A stretch of 64,000 bases of DNA from Shimia sp. Alg240-R146 (GTDB lineage: Bacteria > Pseudomonadota > Alphaproteobacteria > Rhodobacterales > Rhodobacteraceae): assembly GCF_947331465.1 (NCBI RefSeq), contig NZ_CAMZOK010000001.1, positions 1,178,001 through 1,242,000 of the forward strand. The letters run 5' to 3'. Both the position numbers and the translations under genes were made by a program. The notes under the pieces are model-generated. The model worked only from the letters and a program-made list of their open reading frames with translations, had not been told where the DNA came from and searched no databases. This document shows, piece after piece, positions 17,743-25,842 of the stretch. Position 1 is the first letter of the stretch, and each line of letters opens with the position of its first letter.

Positions 17743-18180
17743 ATGGTGCAAAAAATCCTGTTTGTCTGTCTTGGAAATATCTGCCGCTCGCCGGCCGCAG
17801 AGGGTGTGTTTCGGGCAATTGCGCCAGAGGTTGACACCGATAGCGCCGGTACGGGTGGCTGGCATGTCGGAGAGCCGCCCTATGGGCCGATGCAGACCGC
17901 TGCGCAGGCGCGGGGTGTTGATTTGTCGGACCTGCGTGCACGCCAGTTCAGTGCAGAGGATTTTACCCGGTTCGACCTGATCATCGGCATGGATGATGCC
18001 AACATCGCCGAAATTGAGCGTTTGCGCCCACGCGGCAATCAAACGCCGGTTCGATTGTTTACCGACTATGCGCCACAAAGCGGTGCCAGCGCGGTGCCGG
18101 ATCCTTACTACACGCGGGATTTTGAAGGCACTCTTACGTTGATTGAAGAGTGCGCTAAGGGGTTGCGTGGGGTTCCGTAG
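17743..18180 (+). CDS. Low-molecular-weight protein tyrosine phosphatase
   Basis: A 145-residue phosphatase. The start ATG 17743 places the catalytic P-loop CLGNICRSP (Cys-x5-Arg) nine residues in, as in the family; an upstream in-frame codon at 17719 is less likely. The general-acid aspartate is in VPDPYYTRDFEGTL near the C-terminus. Cytosolic. It is divergent from cobB and stands alone, so it is not tied to an exopolysaccharide kinase here. Confidence 0.92.
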   Translation: MVQKILFVCLGNICRSPAAEGVFRAIAPEVDTDSAGTGGWHVGEPPYGPMQTAAQARGVDLSDLRARQFSAEDFTRFDLIIGMDDANIAEIERLRPRGNQTPVRLFTDYAPQSGASAVPDPYYTRDFEGTLTLIEECAKGLRGVP

Positions 18181-18222
18181 GTCCGCGAGATTTTGGGTTT
18201 CTCGAATCTGAGCGCACAAGCG

Positions 18223-19188
18223 TCATTCTTCGAGGATGCGCAGACTGTCCTGTAGCCAAGGGAAGCGTTCGACGCCCGGTGTAATCAGGTGTTGCTGGAT
18301 CAGACGGCGCATGGTTTGCGCGACGTCACGCGGCACAGTATCCGCCCAGTCCTCGCCAGCGAGCAATGAAATGCTGCGGGAGAAAGGCGCAAAGGGCAGG
18401 GGGTGCGCGTCGACTTTTTCATGAAACCGTGCCGCGCGCAGAAAGCCGAACGGCGTGGTTATCGCCCAGCCAATGCCGCGCGACACCATGGCAATGAGCG
18501 ACGGGTTAGAGGCGATTTCAAACCGGTTGGGTGGATCAAATTGCGCCCGCTTGAGGTGGGCTTCGATCTGGCGGGAAATCAGCTGTTCGCGGCCATATCG
18601 CAGCATCGGAAGATCGCGAAGTGCGGGCATCGGATCGCTGCCCGGTGCCACCAGTCCAGCAGGTGTCACGAGGATAAACGGATCACGTGCGAGCGGATAT
18701 TCGGAAACCCCGTCAATGACTTCTCCGGTTGAGGCCGTGACGCCGAGGTGCAGGTTGCGGCTTCGCAGGGCGTCGGCGATTTCATGGCTCGGTGCGGTGA
18801 TCAATCGAAACTGACAGCGAGTCATCGATTCCGCCAGAGTGGTGACAAGTCGCGGGGTCAGATCGTTGTCGAAATCGTCGATGATGCCCATGGACAGTTG
18901 CGTCAGGTGGGTCAGGTCCATCACTGAAAGTTCAGATTGCGCCAGCCGAAGCTGGGCCAGAACCGTGGAGGCGCGGGCGAGATAAGCGCGCCCCGCAGGG
19001 GTGAGTTGCATCGGTCGTTTGCCGTGATCCAGCAAGTCGCTGCCAAGGGCGGTTTCAAGATTGCGTATTTGCTGGCTGACGGCGGGTTGCGACAAGCCGG
19101 TGGTGCGGGCAGCCTGCGCCACAGATCCGCTGGCGGCCAAGGCCTCAAACACCTCTAACCCGCGTAGGGTTACGCCTTTCATCAACAT
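18223..19188 (-). CDS. LysR-family transcriptional regulator
   Basis: A 321-residue regulator with an N-terminal winged helix-turn-helix (LEVFEALAASGSVAQAARTTGLSQPAVSQQIRNLE) and a C-terminal type-2 periplasmic-binding-like effector domain beginning near residue 93 (LSMGIIDDFDNDLTPRLVTTL). No divergent target gene is present: the next gene upstream is on the same strand, so the regulon cannot be read from context. Confidence 0.9.
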   Translation of the reverse strand: MLMKGVTLRGLEVFEALAASGSVAQAARTTGLSQPAVSQQIRNLETALGSDLLDHGKRPMQLTPAGRAYLARASTVLAQLRLAQSELSVMDLTHLTQLSMGIIDDFDNDLTPRLVTTLAESMTRCQFRLITAPSHEIADALRSRNLHLGVTASTGEVIDGVSEYPLARDPFILVTPAGLVAPGSDPMPALRDLPMLRYGREQLISRQIEAHLKRAQFDPPNRFEIASNPSLIAMVSRGIGWAITTPFGFLRAARFHEKVDAHPLPFAPFSRSISLLAGEDWADTVPRDVAQTMRRLIQQHLITPGVERFPWLQDSLRILEE

Positions 19189-19251
19189 GTCACCTGCTCC
19201 GCTGGATTTGTCATTTGTGAATTCAGCGGGCGGGGTTGGTCAAGCTAAGAA

Positions 19252-19572
19252 TTAGCGAAGATGCCCACAGGAGGCTGAAACCACGGACCCAAAATCTTTG
19301 TAGCGTAGCCAGAATTTCTCATGGCTGCCGTTGCTGGATTGGCGGATTTCCTGCGCTTTGTGCGGGTCACTGAAAAAGCTGGCCGCGAGTTTTTGATCAG
19401 AGCGCGACAGGCTTTGATTGGCGACTTGTTGAATGCAGCGACATACAGAGCGCGTCGCCCCACCTCGGTCGGACTTCAGGCAGGCGCGCGAGACGGTGCC
19501 CGCGTCGGACGCGGAAGGGATCGTCAGGAACAGGACTGCGCCCGCAATTGCGGCGCCTAGGAGCGATTTCAT
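19252..19572 (-). CDS. Small exported protein, function unknown (106 aa)
   Basis: Begins with a signal peptide (MKSLLGAAIAGAVLFLTIPSASDA). The short mature domain has four cysteines (RACLKSDRG, VCRCIQQ and SASCGH), suggesting a disulfide-stabilised periplasmic protein, and a helix LSRSDQKLAASFFSDPHKAQEI. GAGAGG lies before the start. Such short cysteine proteins are common in Rhodobacteraceae, but no function is known to me. Confidence 0.7.
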   Translation of the reverse strand: MKSLLGAAIAGAVLFLTIPSASDAGTVSRACLKSDRGGATRSVCRCIQQVANQSLSRSDQKLAASFFSDPHKAQEIRQSSNGSHEKFWLRYKDFGSVVSASCGHLR

Positions 19573-19721
19573 TTGTGCCTCTCATCCGGATCTATGGTGC
19601 CCGGTCTTTGCCTCAAGTCGGTCGCGGCGGTTGCCCGATTGTCGGTGTCGTTCCGGCCACGCTTGTCGTGCAGTATGCGCAAACTGGCTCACGGTTGCAA
19701 TCGGGGCGGGACAGGTGTTGT

Positions 19722-20372
19722 CTAAAATGTCACCCATAGCCCGAGTTTGAGTTTTGTACGCTGATCCGGGGACAGAACCGCCGCGCCAACAAGGTGCATG
19801 TTCTCGCGGATCTGAAAGGCCATTGTCGGGGTCAGCATGGTGCGAACGGCCCTACCGGTTTCTTTCACGGCGGTGACTTGCACAAAGGTTTTCGTCTTTG
19901 GAGACCACGACAGGCCCAGCGTGGCTTCTGTTTTAATTACAGTGGCTTGAAGTGCCAGCACATGGGCGGCTGACGTATCGATTGTGAGCCATCCGGAGCG
20001 GCGCAACAGCGTAAGATCGCGCCCCCAACTGAGTTCTGGCCGTACCGCATACCCGACACCCTTTACCGTGCTTTGTTGCCCGAAACCCAACGAGAGTGCG
20101 ACGCGAGATGACCGGCCTTTCCAAACCGGACGGCGCAGAAAAATGTAGGATTTTCTGTAGCCGAGCCCATCGGCACCTGTGTCAAAGCCCATGGTCCAGT
20201 CGCGTTTCAGGCCACGTTCATAATAGACAGAGGCAAAGGCCTGAGACAGATTTCCGGCGTCGCGCGGTGCCTCGACGCTGACGCTCATGAACTGCTCGCC
20301 CGGCGGCCTGGGCCAGGGACCAGCCTGAACCGCCGGAGCGAGCGCGAGGATTACCAATACCAATAACTTCAT
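19722..20372 (-). CDS. Exported beta-strand-rich protein, probably outer membrane
   Basis: A 216-residue protein starting at ATG 20372 (GAGGTG upstream), with signal peptide MKLLVLVILALAPAVQA. The rest alternates short amphipathic strands with turns (MSVSVEAPR, ASVYYERGL, TMGFDTGADG, VALSLGFGQQ) and ends in an aromatic residue after LKLGLWVTF, a C-terminal pattern of outer-membrane beta-barrels. I infer a small barrel or cell-surface protein; no family recognised. Confidence 0.65.
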   Translation of the reverse strand: MKLLVLVILALAPAVQAGPWPRPPGEQFMSVSVEAPRDAGNLSQAFASVYYERGLKRDWTMGFDTGADGLGYRKSYIFLRRPVWKGRSSRVALSLGFGQQSTVKGVGYAVRPELSWGRDLTLLRRSGWLTIDTSAAHVLALQATVIKTEATLGLSWSPKTKTFVQVTAVKETGRAVRTMLTPTMAFQIRENMHLVGAAVLSPDQRTKLKLGLWVTF

Positions 20373-20504
20373 GAACACCTCGCGGTTCATGATTTGTTAA
20401 ATAGGGTGAATATTTGGTTAATAACACCCGTTATGCGGGTATGGAATTCCTGTAGCCATCGAGGCAAGGGGTGGTCTAAGCTGGAGGAAGCAAGGGAGGA
20501 AGCC

Positions 20505-20822
20505 ATGCCGAAAATCGCACAGGGTGCCGAGCTGCAAACCGTGATCACCACGTTTGAAATGACACCGGGCACGTGTCAGGATCTGATGGACGCGTTGACC
20601 GATGCTTATGACAGCTTTATCTCCAAACAGCCGGGATTTATTGCGGCAGGGCTGCATGTTAACGACGCGCAGACGCGTATCGCCAACTACTCGCAGTGGC
20701 GACGGCGCGAGGATTTTCAAGCGATGTTGCGGACGGAAGAGATGCGTGAGCGCAATCGCAAAATTAATCTGTTGTGCCGAAGTTTTGAGCCGGTCATGTA
20801 CGAGGTGGCCGCCGCTTTTTAA
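20505..20822 (+). CDS. Antibiotic biosynthesis monooxygenase (ABM) domain protein
   Basis: A 105-residue protein; ATG 20505 is chosen for the GGAGGA four bases upstream, although the frame extends to 20394. It fits a single dimeric alpha/beta ferredoxin-like ABM domain: VITTFEMTPGTCQDLMDALTDAYDSFISKQPGFIAAGLHVN, then RIANYSQWRRREDFQAML. Such proteins oxidise quinol-like substrates or are heme degrading, but many are uncharacterised. It precedes a universal stress protein by 21 bases and is probably co-transcribed. Confidence 0.8.
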   Translation: MPKIAQGAELQTVITTFEMTPGTCQDLMDALTDAYDSFISKQPGFIAAGLHVNDAQTRIANYSQWRRREDFQAMLRTEEMRERNRKINLLCRSFEPVMYEVAAAF

Positions 20823-20843
20823 TGAGCCAAAGGAAGAGTTCCT

Positions 20844-21251
20844 ATGTATCAGCATATCCTAGTGCCAGTGTCGTTTGATGAAGACCACAATACCACTGCA
20901 GCGCTTGCCGTTGCCGGACAGTTGGCAACAGAGGGTGTTCGGATGACGCTGCTGCATATCATGCAACAGGTGCCGAAATACGCTGTAAACTATATTCCGG
21001 CAGGGTTTCAGGACGAGGCGCAGCGCGCGATTGAGGCCAGTCTTGAGACGCTGGGTGCGGAATTGCCGCATGCGAATGGGGTCGTCATCGAAGGTCCGGT
21101 GGGCAAAAGTATTCTCAAATGGGCGGAAGCCAACGAAGTTGACTGCATCATCGTCGCGTCACATCGCCCAAGCGTGCAGGATTATATTTTGGGCAGCACC
21201 GCCACCCATGTGGCACGTCATGCGCGATGCGCGGTACATCTGGTGCGGTGA
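20844..21251 (+). CDS. Universal stress protein (UspA family)
   Basis: A single-domain 135-residue UspA-fold protein. It opens MYQHILVPVSFDED and closes with VASHRPSVQDYILGSTATHVARHARCAVHLVR, where GSTA and the spacing to the preceding segment resemble the ATP-binding G-x2-G-x9-G-S/T motif, though the first glycine is serine (ASHRPS), so nucleotide binding may be weakened. Cytosolic stress or starvation protein. Its end overlaps nothing confirmed; the next secreted gene starts 59 bases later. Confidence 0.9.
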   Translation: MYQHILVPVSFDEDHNTTAALAVAGQLATEGVRMTLLHIMQQVPKYAVNYIPAGFQDEAQRAIEASLETLGAELPHANGVVIEGPVGKSILKWAEANEVDCIIVASHRPSVQDYILGSTATHVARHARCAVHLVR

Positions 21252-21310
21252 TCCGGTGTATTTCGGTTTTCGGGGCGCCTGAGGCAAAGATTGAAATTGG
21301 AGGTAAGGGA

Positions 21311-21817
21311 TTGCAAAGTTATACTAAATTGCTGTCCGTAGCGGTTTTGGCCGCAGGTATTTTGGGCGCGTCCAATACGGTGGCGGAAGAGGGAGACATG
21401 GGCTTCTCCAGAAGCCAGACAGACCGCGCAGTCGCTGCATTCAAGAAAGGCACGGAGGGCTGCATGCAAGCGCCGCCAGTGTTCCGGGTGGACTGTTTTC
21501 AGCACGCTTACGTCAGCACAGTGCGGGTGGTTGCCAACGCTTCGGCCTATTGGGAGGCAGAGGTGGCGCTGACGCGCGTGAACCGGACCCTCTATCAATT
21601 TGTGCGGGCCAATACTGATCGCTCTTTGGGCAAAGAGAAGTTTGGCTCGTTTAAGTCCCGTGCCATTAACGAGGCGGTTCTTGGGCAGGCGCAGGCGCTT
21701 TATGCGGATTCCGTGGACAAGGCTGTGGCGATCATGCGGGGCGGCAGTTCGAGCGAGTTAAAGTATTTTCAACCGCTTGCGGATGCCGTGGAAGCAACGC
21801 GCGACGGGCTGCGCTGA
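21311..21817 (+). CDS. Exported protein, function unknown (168 aa)
   Basis: I start at TTG 21311, preceded by GGAGGTAAGGGA, giving an N-terminal export signal (LLSVAVLAAGILGASNTVA). The mature portion is helical and contains two cysteines (KKGTEGCMQAPPVFRVDCFQHAY). No known domain recognised. It is the last gene of the ABM-UspA run; a weak stem (ACCCT/AGGGT) then TAATTATT follows its stop and could end transcription. Confidence 0.6.
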   Translation: MQSYTKLLSVAVLAAGILGASNTVAEEGDMGFSRSQTDRAVAAFKKGTEGCMQAPPVFRVDCFQHAYVSTVRVVANASAYWEAEVALTRVNRTLYQFVRANTDRSLGKEKFGSFKSRAINEAVLGQAQALYADSVDKAVAIMRGGSSSELKYFQPLADAVEATRDGLR

Positions 21818-22267
21818 CCCTGAGGGAAAGAGGGTTAATTATTGGATTCTCAGGACTTTCGGGCTGCGGTATCGCATCGGCAACACGTCGGTAATGCGTC
21901 GGTGGTGATTTTGGGTGGTCAGGGTCGTTAACGTTGTTGGAGGTGTCGACGCCACGGGCTTCATGTGCGCTTCGCAGCTGAGTCCTTTCACGTCGTCGCG
22001 CTTGCATTGACCGTGTGCGGAGCCAGGTCCAAAGCTGAGAACGCCGTGGTTGCCGTGATTGACGGGACGCGCCGGACGGTTGTTACTGTCGCCGCCGGAT
22101 TGTCGATTTACTGAGCGATGCGGGAGGGCAGAAACATACTCAATCAGACAAAGCGAGTTGCAACCTCTTGATTAAAGACGCTTTTGGTTGCAAAAACTCT
22201 GGCAACGTACCGCAAATACTTTTTCGACCCATCCATTTTGGCGGTAAAACTCAGATAAGGTTTTTCA
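21818..22267. other. 450-base intergenic region ahead of the HExxH/adenylation island
   Basis: No convincing gene is seen; a 91-residue minus-strand frame here has no family resemblance. The right half (from about 22120) becomes AT-rich, as expected for the promoter of the operon starting at 22268, and contains the inverted repeat described separately. The left half is GC-rich with no recognised feature other than the weak stem after the preceding gene. Confidence 0.5.
22158..22193. promoter_or_regulatory. Inverted repeat TTGCAACC/GGTTGCAA upstream of the biosynthetic island
   Basis: TTGCAACC at 22158-22165 and GGTTGCAA at 22186-22193 are perfect 8-base arms spaced by 20 bases, about 75 bases before the first gene of the operon. 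The left arm also contains the palindrome GTTGCAAC. This is a plausible site for a dimeric regulator; no regulator gene lies in the island. Confidence 0.45.
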
Positions 22268-23260
22268 TTGGAAAACTTGGTTAACCCGAACCCAAAGAAA
22301 ATCTCCCAAACGAGAGCTGAGATTCAAATTAGGATTTTGGACTCGTTCAATCATTTGATCTTTGAATTTTTTCCGGAGCACTATGAGGTGCCTGTGTCAA
22401 AAGACGCCCTTGCCGGTCTTATATCGAGTGATGGAAAGTTCCCGTCACCTGCTGTTTTTGCTTTGCATGGCGCTTTGGTGAAAGCAGCGCTTGAAGACGA
22501 TCTGTCAAATATCCCAGCGCTGTATCGCACCTTGACTGACATGGTTGACCGGGGGGCGTTTTCCAGACGGGACATTTGCGTCACCCCGCTGTCCGCCCCT
22601 CCCTTTCACAAGGACGATCTGAAGCTACTATCCGAGGCCTACTCCGATGACGTTGGTCTGACCACCGACCTACAGCCCCCTTCTTTGCTAGAAACGAAAA
22701 CCGCAGTTCAGATGATTGAGCAGGCGGTCGAACTGCTGTCGTCCGCGGGCGCTGCGTGGGTGGAAGAAATGACTTTGCTTGCCAATGAGGTGGTGCTTGC
22801 CGTTCCGGGCCCCAAAGCGCTCTCTTCATTTGGTGGCGCCGCAGTTTTTGATGCCTTTGGGTCGGTCTTGATGAACCCGAGAATGCTGCACGACACACCA
22901 TCAACCGCACTCTCGTTGGTCCACGAAACTTCGCATCAACAGATGTTTTTGTTTCACTTAGATGATCCCGTAATTCTGAATGACGAAAAAGCCGTCTATC
23001 AATCGCCTTTGAGAAAGCAGTCCAGACCAATGGAAGGCATTTTTCATGCGATGTGGGTTTCCGGCAGGATGGCGCAAGCTGCAAACGACATAATGGTTTC
23101 TGCTCCTCCAGAGGATGCGGTGCTTTCCCTGTCTCAACTCAAAGACACCGCGATCACCGGCTTTCGCGATTGCGCGGAAACGGTAGCCGAACACGGAGTG
23201 TTAAGCGAATTTGGCACCAAGCTGTTCACGGATGCCCGAGATGCCGTAGATGAGCTCTAG
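22268..23260 (+). CDS. HExxH-motif protein, 2-oxoglutarate-dependent peptide beta-hydroxylase-like
   Basis: A 330-residue protein starting at TTG 22268 (TAAGG seven bases before). Residues about 200-265 carry the diagnostic run: LVHETSHQQMF with metal-binding H219-E-x-x-H223, and then SRPMEGIFHAMWVSGRM with R253 and H260. This HExxH plus RP-x-x-G-x-x-H pattern defines the family first called HEXXH-motif putative peptide modification proteins (TIGR04267), whose studied members use iron and 2-oxoglutarate to hydroxylate the beta-carbon of residues in ribosomal peptides. The first 180 residues are helical and unassigned. Unlike many members it is not fused to a radical SAM domain. It overlaps the next gene by 11 bases. 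Substrate here is unknown: a carrier-bound acid or the peptide at 25630 are candidates. Confidence 0.75.
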   Translation: MENLVNPNPKKISQTRAEIQIRILDSFNHLIFEFFPEHYEVPVSKDALAGLISSDGKFPSPAVFALHGALVKAALEDDLSNIPALYRTLTDMVDRGAFSRRDICVTPLSAPPFHKDDLKLLSEAYSDDVGLTTDLQPPSLLETKTAVQMIEQAVELLSSAGAAWVEEMTLLANEVVLAVPGPKALSSFGGAAVFDAFGSVLMNPRMLHDTPSTALSLVHETSHQQMFLFHLDDPVILNDEKAVYQSPLRKQSRPMEGIFHAMWVSGRMAQAANDIMVSAPPEDAVLSLSQLKDTAITGFRDCAETVAEHGVLSEFGTKLFTDARDAVDEL

Positions 23261-24713
23261 CGGTCTCAACATCGGTCAAAAGATACTGGATGTGGCGAGA
23301 ACCCAACCGGACGCCGTAGCAGTGGAGTGGGAAGGCCAAACATATACGCGATCAGACGTTTTGGCCGCTGCTGCCAATCTGGGTGCCTTTTTCCAACAAG
23401 CAGACATTAACCCCAATCAGGCTGTGGCTGTGATCTCTGCAAATCCATTGCGCGGGATAGAGGCCATGATGGCTTTGTGGTCCCAAGGCTCGCCGACGTT
23501 GTTTCTGGACCCCCGCCAACCTCTGAAAGACATTTGTGGTTCTCTAGAGCGCGCTGAGGTAGACATCGCCTTTAGCGACATCAAGAGCCTGACAAGATCA
23601 GAGATAATTCACGCCCTACCTGACCGAAATTCGCGCTCTGCAGCGGAAAATCCGCTGGATTTCTCAAAGGTTCCGAGCGACGGCGACGCGCTGGTTCTGT
23701 CGACATCCGGAACAACTGATCTGCCTCGATTTAGACGCGTCACCCACGAAGCCTTTCTGGATGGTGTGGCCACTTCAGAACAAATTCTAAACCAACTCTC
23801 GCCGCGTCCTGCGGTGATCGTTGGCAGCCTCGCCTTTGGTGCAATTCTGATGCACTGGATAAGGATGATGATCCACGGCAAGTTCATTTTGGCTTTGCCG
23901 CTTTTTTTCCGCACCAAGGAATTGCACGAATCTCTGTCGCGCACCGATATTGCCGCTGTGGGATTGCCGCCAGTCTTGATACGGGATCTGCTGCAGTTTC
24001 ATGAGGGCCGCGACGTGCAAAACAGCGGTCCGGCATATCCCCACATCGAACGTATGGCATCCGTAGGGGGGCCCATCCCATCAAGCGATTTGGTCAAAGC
24101 TTACCAGACGCTCACGCAAGGTGTTTCCAACCTTTATTCGTTGGCCGGCGTCGGGCCTGTATCTCGTTTGGCGCGGGATGAAATTCTGCATAAGCCCAAT
24201 TCAGTTGGCAAACCGTTGGCCACTATGCAGGTGGACATCCGGACATCGGATGGTCAGCAGTGCGCGCCGGGACACACCGGAAACATTGTGGTCACACCTT
24301 TGTGGAAGGACAATCCGGCTCCTGTGGAAACGGGTGATATTGGTTGGCTTGACGAAGACGGCTATCTCTTTATTGCTGGCCGGTCACAGCAGGTCGCGAC
24401 CCGTCAATCCGTCAACATTAACCTTCTGGAGCTCGAAAATGACGTGAAGGCTCTGGATGGCGTTCGCGATTGTATTGCCTTTGCAACCGTTGACCCCAAA
24501 AGCGCCGATGACGTTGTGTTTCTGGCTGTCGAAACCGCGCTGACCCTGCCGGAACTGTCCCAAGCGATCCGAAAGTCCGTTGCGTCTTACCGTCGCCCGG
24601 ATAAAATCATGGTGAAAGAGATGCTGCCCCGAAACGCATCAAACAAAATCGCCTTGGGGAAGCTGCAAACCACCGCTTTACAGAAAGAGAGCCCCTTCGA
24701 TGAGTTCCGTTGA
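23250..24713 (+). CDS. Stand-alone adenylation enzyme (AMP-binding, ANL superfamily)
   Basis: A 487-residue acyl-adenylating enzyme. Motifs in order: P-loop LSTSGTTDLPRFRR (lysine replaced by arginine), NLYSLAGVGPVSR in place of the NRPS-type YGPTE, VETGDIGWLDEDGYLFIAGRSQQV (ATP and hinge), NINLLELEN, and the C-terminal catalytic lysine in LPRNASNKIALGKL. The region equivalent to the amino-acid-anchoring FDxS of NRPS adenylation domains reads LAFGAILMHW, lacking the aspartate, so an acid other than an ordinary alpha-amino acid may be the substrate. It overlaps the carrier-protein gene by 14 bases, so it should load that carrier. Confidence 0.85.
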   Translation: MSSSGLNIGQKILDVARTQPDAVAVEWEGQTYTRSDVLAAAANLGAFFQQADINPNQAVAVISANPLRGIEAMMALWSQGSPTLFLDPRQPLKDICGSLERAEVDIAFSDIKSLTRSEIIHALPDRNSRSAAENPLDFSKVPSDGDALVLSTSGTTDLPRFRRVTHEAFLDGVATSEQILNQLSPRPAVIVGSLAFGAILMHWIRMMIHGKFILALPLFFRTKELHESLSRTDIAAVGLPPVLIRDLLQFHEGRDVQNSGPAYPHIERMASVGGPIPSSDLVKAYQTLTQGVSNLYSLAGVGPVSRLARDEILHKPNSVGKPLATMQVDIRTSDGQQCAPGHTGNIVVTPLWKDNPAPVETGDIGWLDEDGYLFIAGRSQQVATRQSVNINLLELENDVKALDGVRDCIAFATVDPKSADDVVFLAVETALTLPELSQAIRKSVASYRRPDKIMVKEMLPRNASNKIALGKLQTTALQKESPFDEFR

Positions 24714-24963
24714 CTATCAAGCGATTGTATCGGCTGCTTACCGCCGCGCTTTTCCCGACGAAATTATTAGTGAGGACAGCGACTTTTTTGAATTGGGGGG
24801 AGACTCGCTCACGGTCGTCAGTATGTGCGCGCACATCGAAGAGCTTGTTGGCTTCACGCTGCCCCCTTCGATCTTAATGTACCAGCCCACTGTCGCAGAA
24901 CTTGCAGACGCCCTGCCCACCCTTTCGCGGACCGCTCAGAACGAAAACTCTGAAACTGACTGA
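24700..24963 (+). CDS. Acyl/peptidyl carrier protein
   Basis: An 87-residue stand-alone carrier with the phosphopantetheine attachment motif FFELGGDSLTVVSM, Ser36 being the attachment site, followed by the LPPSILMYQPTVAELADAL helix III-IV pattern typical of NRPS-type carriers. It starts inside the adenylation gene's 3' end, so the two are coupled. Its last 110 bases lie opposite the 3' end of the convergent thioesterase gene. A phosphopantetheinyl transferase is not encoded nearby and must come from elsewhere. Confidence 0.9.
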   Translation: MSSVDYQAIVSAAYRRAFPDEIISEDSDFFELGGDSLTVVSMCAHIEELVGFTLPPSILMYQPTVAELADALPTLSRTAQNENSETD

Positions 24964-25570
24964 GTATATTCGCAAGGATTTCCTCTGAGTAGTAGCCTCC
25001 ATGCTGCGCATCGAGAAGGATCCGTTCGTACTCAGAATAACAGACAGAGGCTTTTGCCGCCGCCTCTTCCATGTTTTCCCGAAAGGGATCGTGCCCAGGA
25101 TCGCCGCTGCCGTAAATCAACAACGCAGGACACCCTGTCGCGATCTGCGGAAGCCGGCTGTTGATCAGGCACATACTGCCAATCTCAAAGGTTTTACGAT
25201 CCGACTTGTCGGCAAGGTACATGACTAGCGACGCGCCTTGGCAGCTTGTTCCCGCATCAAATTTTTGCCCACCGAAGGATCTGGAGATTTCATCAAGTAA
25301 ATAGTCGCCCAATAATTTCCGGATAAACAGCCTGTCATCTTCAGGAGACACAAGGAGATGCGCGGACCGCGAGAAAATCAGCGGTTGATCAGGGCCAAGG
25401 GCGTCCGCAAGTAATTGTGGCTCTTTTGCTGAATTAAAAATCCATAACAGAGGCGGCTTCGTTCCCTCAGTATTCAGTATCCGGACAATTCCCGCCCGAT
25501 CCAGCGGTGTCCCGGGCCAGTTGGCCATCAGCTTTTCTTGGGTTTCCAGCACCCTTTTTGTCGACATCAC
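24854..25570 (-). CDS. Thioesterase-like alpha/beta hydrolase
   Basis: A 238-residue protein with NRPS/PKS thioesterase layout: PPLLWIFNSAKEPQLLADALGPDQPLIF at the start, nucleophile loop GTSCQG with Ser109, an acid in LLIYGSGDP and a histidine in LLDAQHGG near residue 190. The usual GxSxGG has glutamine in place of the first terminal glycine. It would hydrolyse or release carrier-bound acyl groups. The gene faces the carrier gene and overlaps it tail to tail by 110 bases; its last 36 residues lie beyond the conserved fold. It diverges from the small peptide gene, with 59 bases between starts. Confidence 0.7.
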   Translation of the reverse strand: MMSTKRVLETQEKLMANWPGTPLDRAGIVRILNTEGTKPPLLWIFNSAKEPQLLADALGPDQPLIFSRSAHLLVSPEDDRLFIRKLLGDYLLDEISRSFGGQKFDAGTSCQGASLVMYLADKSDRKTFEIGSMCLINSRLPQIATGCPALLIYGSGDPGHDPFRENMEEAAAKASVCYSEYERILLDAQHGGYYSEEILANILSQFQSFRSERSAKGWAGRLQVLRQWAGTLRSKGAA

Positions 25571-25629
25571 AATGTCCCGGTCATAACCTAGGGGCGCGAA
25601 AGCAATTTAAACTATTAATGGAGGGACGA

Positions 25630-25728
25630 ATGAAGCTAGACAAGTCCAAACTATTGCGCCTTCAGGGCTCAGCGGCTGCACAAACGGCCAAGGTCGGAGA
25701 CCCACCCGAACCACCAGTTCAAAAGTAA
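25630..25728 (+). CDS. 32-residue peptide, candidate modified precursor
   Basis: The frame begins at ATG 25630, five bases after GGAGGG; an in-frame ATG at 25618 overlaps that ribosome site and is less likely. The peptide has a basic amphipathic N-terminus (MKLDKSKLLRLQ), a small-residue middle (GSAAAQTAK) and a proline-rich end, GDPPEPPVQK. There is no signal peptide. It lies alone between the divergent thioesterase gene and the convergent prolyl-hydroxylase-like gene, with a terminator-like hairpin downstream. Size, leader-like start, proline tail and the two hydroxylase-type neighbours are what a ribosomal peptide precursor would look like. That role is inferred. Confidence 0.6.
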   Translation: MKLDKSKLLRLQGSAAAQTAKVGDPPEPPVQK

Positions 25729-25808
25729 ATTCGTTTTAGACGACCAATGCTTCGGCTGAGTGGGCGAATAGCTTGGTCAGGTCGACATTGTGAGTTCAGG
25801 TATCGGTT

Positions 25809-25842
25809 GGCGGGCACCCAGGGTGTCCGCCAGGTTCGTTTT
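25809..25842 (+). terminator. Hairpin terminator downstream of the 32-residue peptide gene
   Basis: GGCGGGCACC at 25809 pairs with GGTGTCCGCC ending 25831 through ten pairs (one G-U), loop CAG; TTCGTTTT follows. It stands between the peptide gene and the converging dioxygenase gene. Confidence 0.6.

Noticed and set aside
21732..22007. A 91-codon minus-strand frame in the gap before the island
   Set aside because: Overlaps the end of a plus-strand gene antisense, Arg/Pro-rich, no ribosome site.
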